Origin: Salsipaludibacter sp038233055
GTDB lineage: Bacteria > Actinomycetota > Nitriliruptoria > Nitriliruptorales > Nitriliruptoraceae
Length of the DNA: 13,437 nt
NCBI GenBank assembly: GCA_038233055.1
Contig: JBBSMS010000094.1
Location: 1 to 13,437 of the forward strand
Direction: 5' to 3'
Part shown: positions 12,840 through 13,437 of the stretch, one piece after another
Position numbering within the stretch: position 1 is the first letter of the stretch
Layout: the number at the start of each line of letters is the position of its first letter
Notes under the pieces: generated by a model
Database searches by the model: none
What the model saw: the letters and a program-made list of their open reading frames with translations, nothing else
What the model was told of the DNA's origin: nothing
Position numbers and translations under genes: made by a program

Positions 12840-13082
12840 TCAGATGATGAAGGCCAACACGAAGCCCAGCAGCGCCAACGCCTCGGTGAAGGCGATGCCG
12901 AGGAACATGTTGGTGGACACGAGGCTGGCGGCCTCGGGCTGGCGGGCCATCGCCTCGACGGCGTGGCCGACCAGGTACCCGATGCCGATGCCCGGGCCGA
13001 TGGCGGCCAGGCCGTACACCAGGCCGTTGGCCAGGTTGGTGTCGATCTGCTGGGCTTCCTGGGCGAGGAACATGAGGTCCAT
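12840..13082 (-). CDS. atpE: ATP synthase Fo c subunit (proteolipid ring)
   Basis: This 80-residue two-helix hairpin oligomerises into the rotor ring that carries protons. Helix 1 contains GLAAIGPGIGIGYLVGHAVE (24-43) with the Gly-rich packing motif; the polar loop is RQPE at 47-50; helix 2 contains AFTEALALLGF with the ion-binding carboxylate E67. In Na+-binding rings such as that of Ilyobacter tartaricus, a Gln in helix 1 and a Ser after the Glu complete the site. Here those positions are I34 and A68, so proton specificity is predicted. The ATG at 13082 has AGGAG 10 bases upstream; a second ATG at 13073 has no such site. It lies 141 bp after atpB and is followed at once by a strong stem-loop. 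Confidence 0.97.
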   Translation of the reverse strand: MDLMFLAQEAQQIDTNLANGLVYGLAAIGPGIGIGYLVGHAVEAMARQPEAASLVSTNMFLGIAFTEALALLGFVLAFII

Positions 13083-13146
13083 TGCGCGGTGTCTCCTGTG
13101 GGGTGGGGTCCGGCCGTGTTGCGGACTCCGGTCGGGTCTCGTTCGT

Positions 13147-13161
13147 CCGGGATGGTCCCGG
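13147..13161 (-). other. Hairpin in the atpB-atpE spacer
   Basis: CCGGGA at 13147-13152 pairs perfectly with TCCCGG at 13156-13161 around a 3-base loop. It lies in the 141-bp spacer between atpB and atpE. The part of the spacer nearer atpB (13164-13223) is C-rich and G-poor on the transcript, and no promoter-like hexamer pair is visible anywhere in the spacer. Confidence 0.4.
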
Positions 13162-13223
13162 TCGACGCGGGGTGGTCGGGGTGGTGCGGGTCGGGGGCAG
13201 GTGCGGTCGGGTCGGGTGGTGGC

Positions 13224-13437
13224 TCAGTGTTCCGGTGACAGCGAGCCGCTGATGTAGACGGCGGCCAGCATGGTGAAGATGTAGGCCTGCAGCGAGCCGA
13301 CGAGGATCTCGAAGCCGACCAGTGCGACGGCCCCGACGAAGATGAAGATGCCGAGGAAGGCGGGCCACAGTCCCTGGGGTGCGAACGTGATGCCGCCGCC
13401 CTCGAAGACGCTGTGCACGTCGATCAGGTTGTAGCTC
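13224..13437 (-). CDS. atpB: ATP synthase Fo a subunit, C-terminal part only
   Basis: Seventy residues are visible, ending at TGA 13224-13226; the gene continues past the right edge of the window. The GTG at 13418 is an internal Val, since the frame is open before it (SYNLID...). The fragment contains the last two membrane helices, with GLWPAFLGIFIFVGAVALVGFEILVGSLQAYIF in order, then TMLAAVYISGSL. The LQAYIF segment corresponds to the conserved end of a subunits, which carry the proton half-channels next to the c ring. The essential Arg of the family lies further upstream, outside the window. It precedes atpE, as expected for the operon. Confidence 0.95.
   Translation of the reverse strand, partial: SYNLIDVHSVFEGGGITFAPQGLWPAFLGIFIFVGAVALVGFEILVGSLQAYIFTMLAAVYISGSLSPEH

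Noticed and set aside
12840..13082. Possible sodium-coupled c ring.
   Set aside because: The helix-1 Gln and the Ser after the key Glu, needed in Na+ rings, are Ile34 and Ala68 here; proton coupling fits better.

Overview
The window is GC-rich and densely packed. Apart from one partial gene at its left end, all coding is on the minus strand, so the genes run from right to left. Its core is an F1Fo ATP synthase operon in the usual bacterial order (atpB-E-F-H-A-G-D-C). It is followed directly by murA, as in many actinobacteria; Mycobacterium tuberculosis also has murA shortly after its atp operon. High GC, many GTG starts, a MurA with Asp in place of the PEP-binding Cys, and a small zinc-ribbon protein of a type familiar from actinobacteria all point to Actinobacteria (Actinomycetota). 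A deep lineage (Nitriliruptoria or Acidimicrobiia-like) is a guess, because no marker gene is present.

Layout, left to right. Positions 1-402 (+) hold the 3' part of a DUF2461 gene. The 197-bp convergent gap at 403-599 carries two perfect copies of a 47-bp structured repeat. On the minus strand follow a membrane-anchored cyclophilin (600-1421), a GNAT acetyltransferase (1458-2000), a 68-residue zinc-ribbon protein (1994-2200), a DUF1232 protein (2217-2675), a double-length 3-hydroxyacyl-CoA dehydrogenase (2773-4551), a CPBP-family membrane protease (4694-5578), murA (5575-6879), and atpC, D, G, A, H, F and E. The 3' end of atpB reaches the right edge (13224-13437). No intergenic stretch exceeds 200 bases.

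The atp genes build the proton-driven ATP synthase: a, c and b in the membrane, delta as stator, alpha, beta, gamma and epsilon as F1. The operon promoter lies outside the window to the right. Downstream genes are closely spaced (murA and the CPBP gene overlap by 4 bp). The only spacer with room for a new promoter is the 142 bp before the dehydrogenase gene, and it holds a weak -10-like hexamer.

The most unusual item is the alpha subunit. Its normal catalytic core is followed by about 89 extra residues. The last 65 of these are a repetitive tail with 44 aspartates, encoded partly by a perfect 15-bp tandem repeat. Other items worth a second look are the 47-bp repeats, the dehydrogenase whose two fused copies keep complete catalytic sites but differ in the cofactor-binding region, a 10-bp stem-loop just after atpE, and C-rich, G-poor (on the transcript) spacers within the atp operon. 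I found no defence system, mobile element, CRISPR array or RNA gene. Most of the window is ordinary housekeeping.
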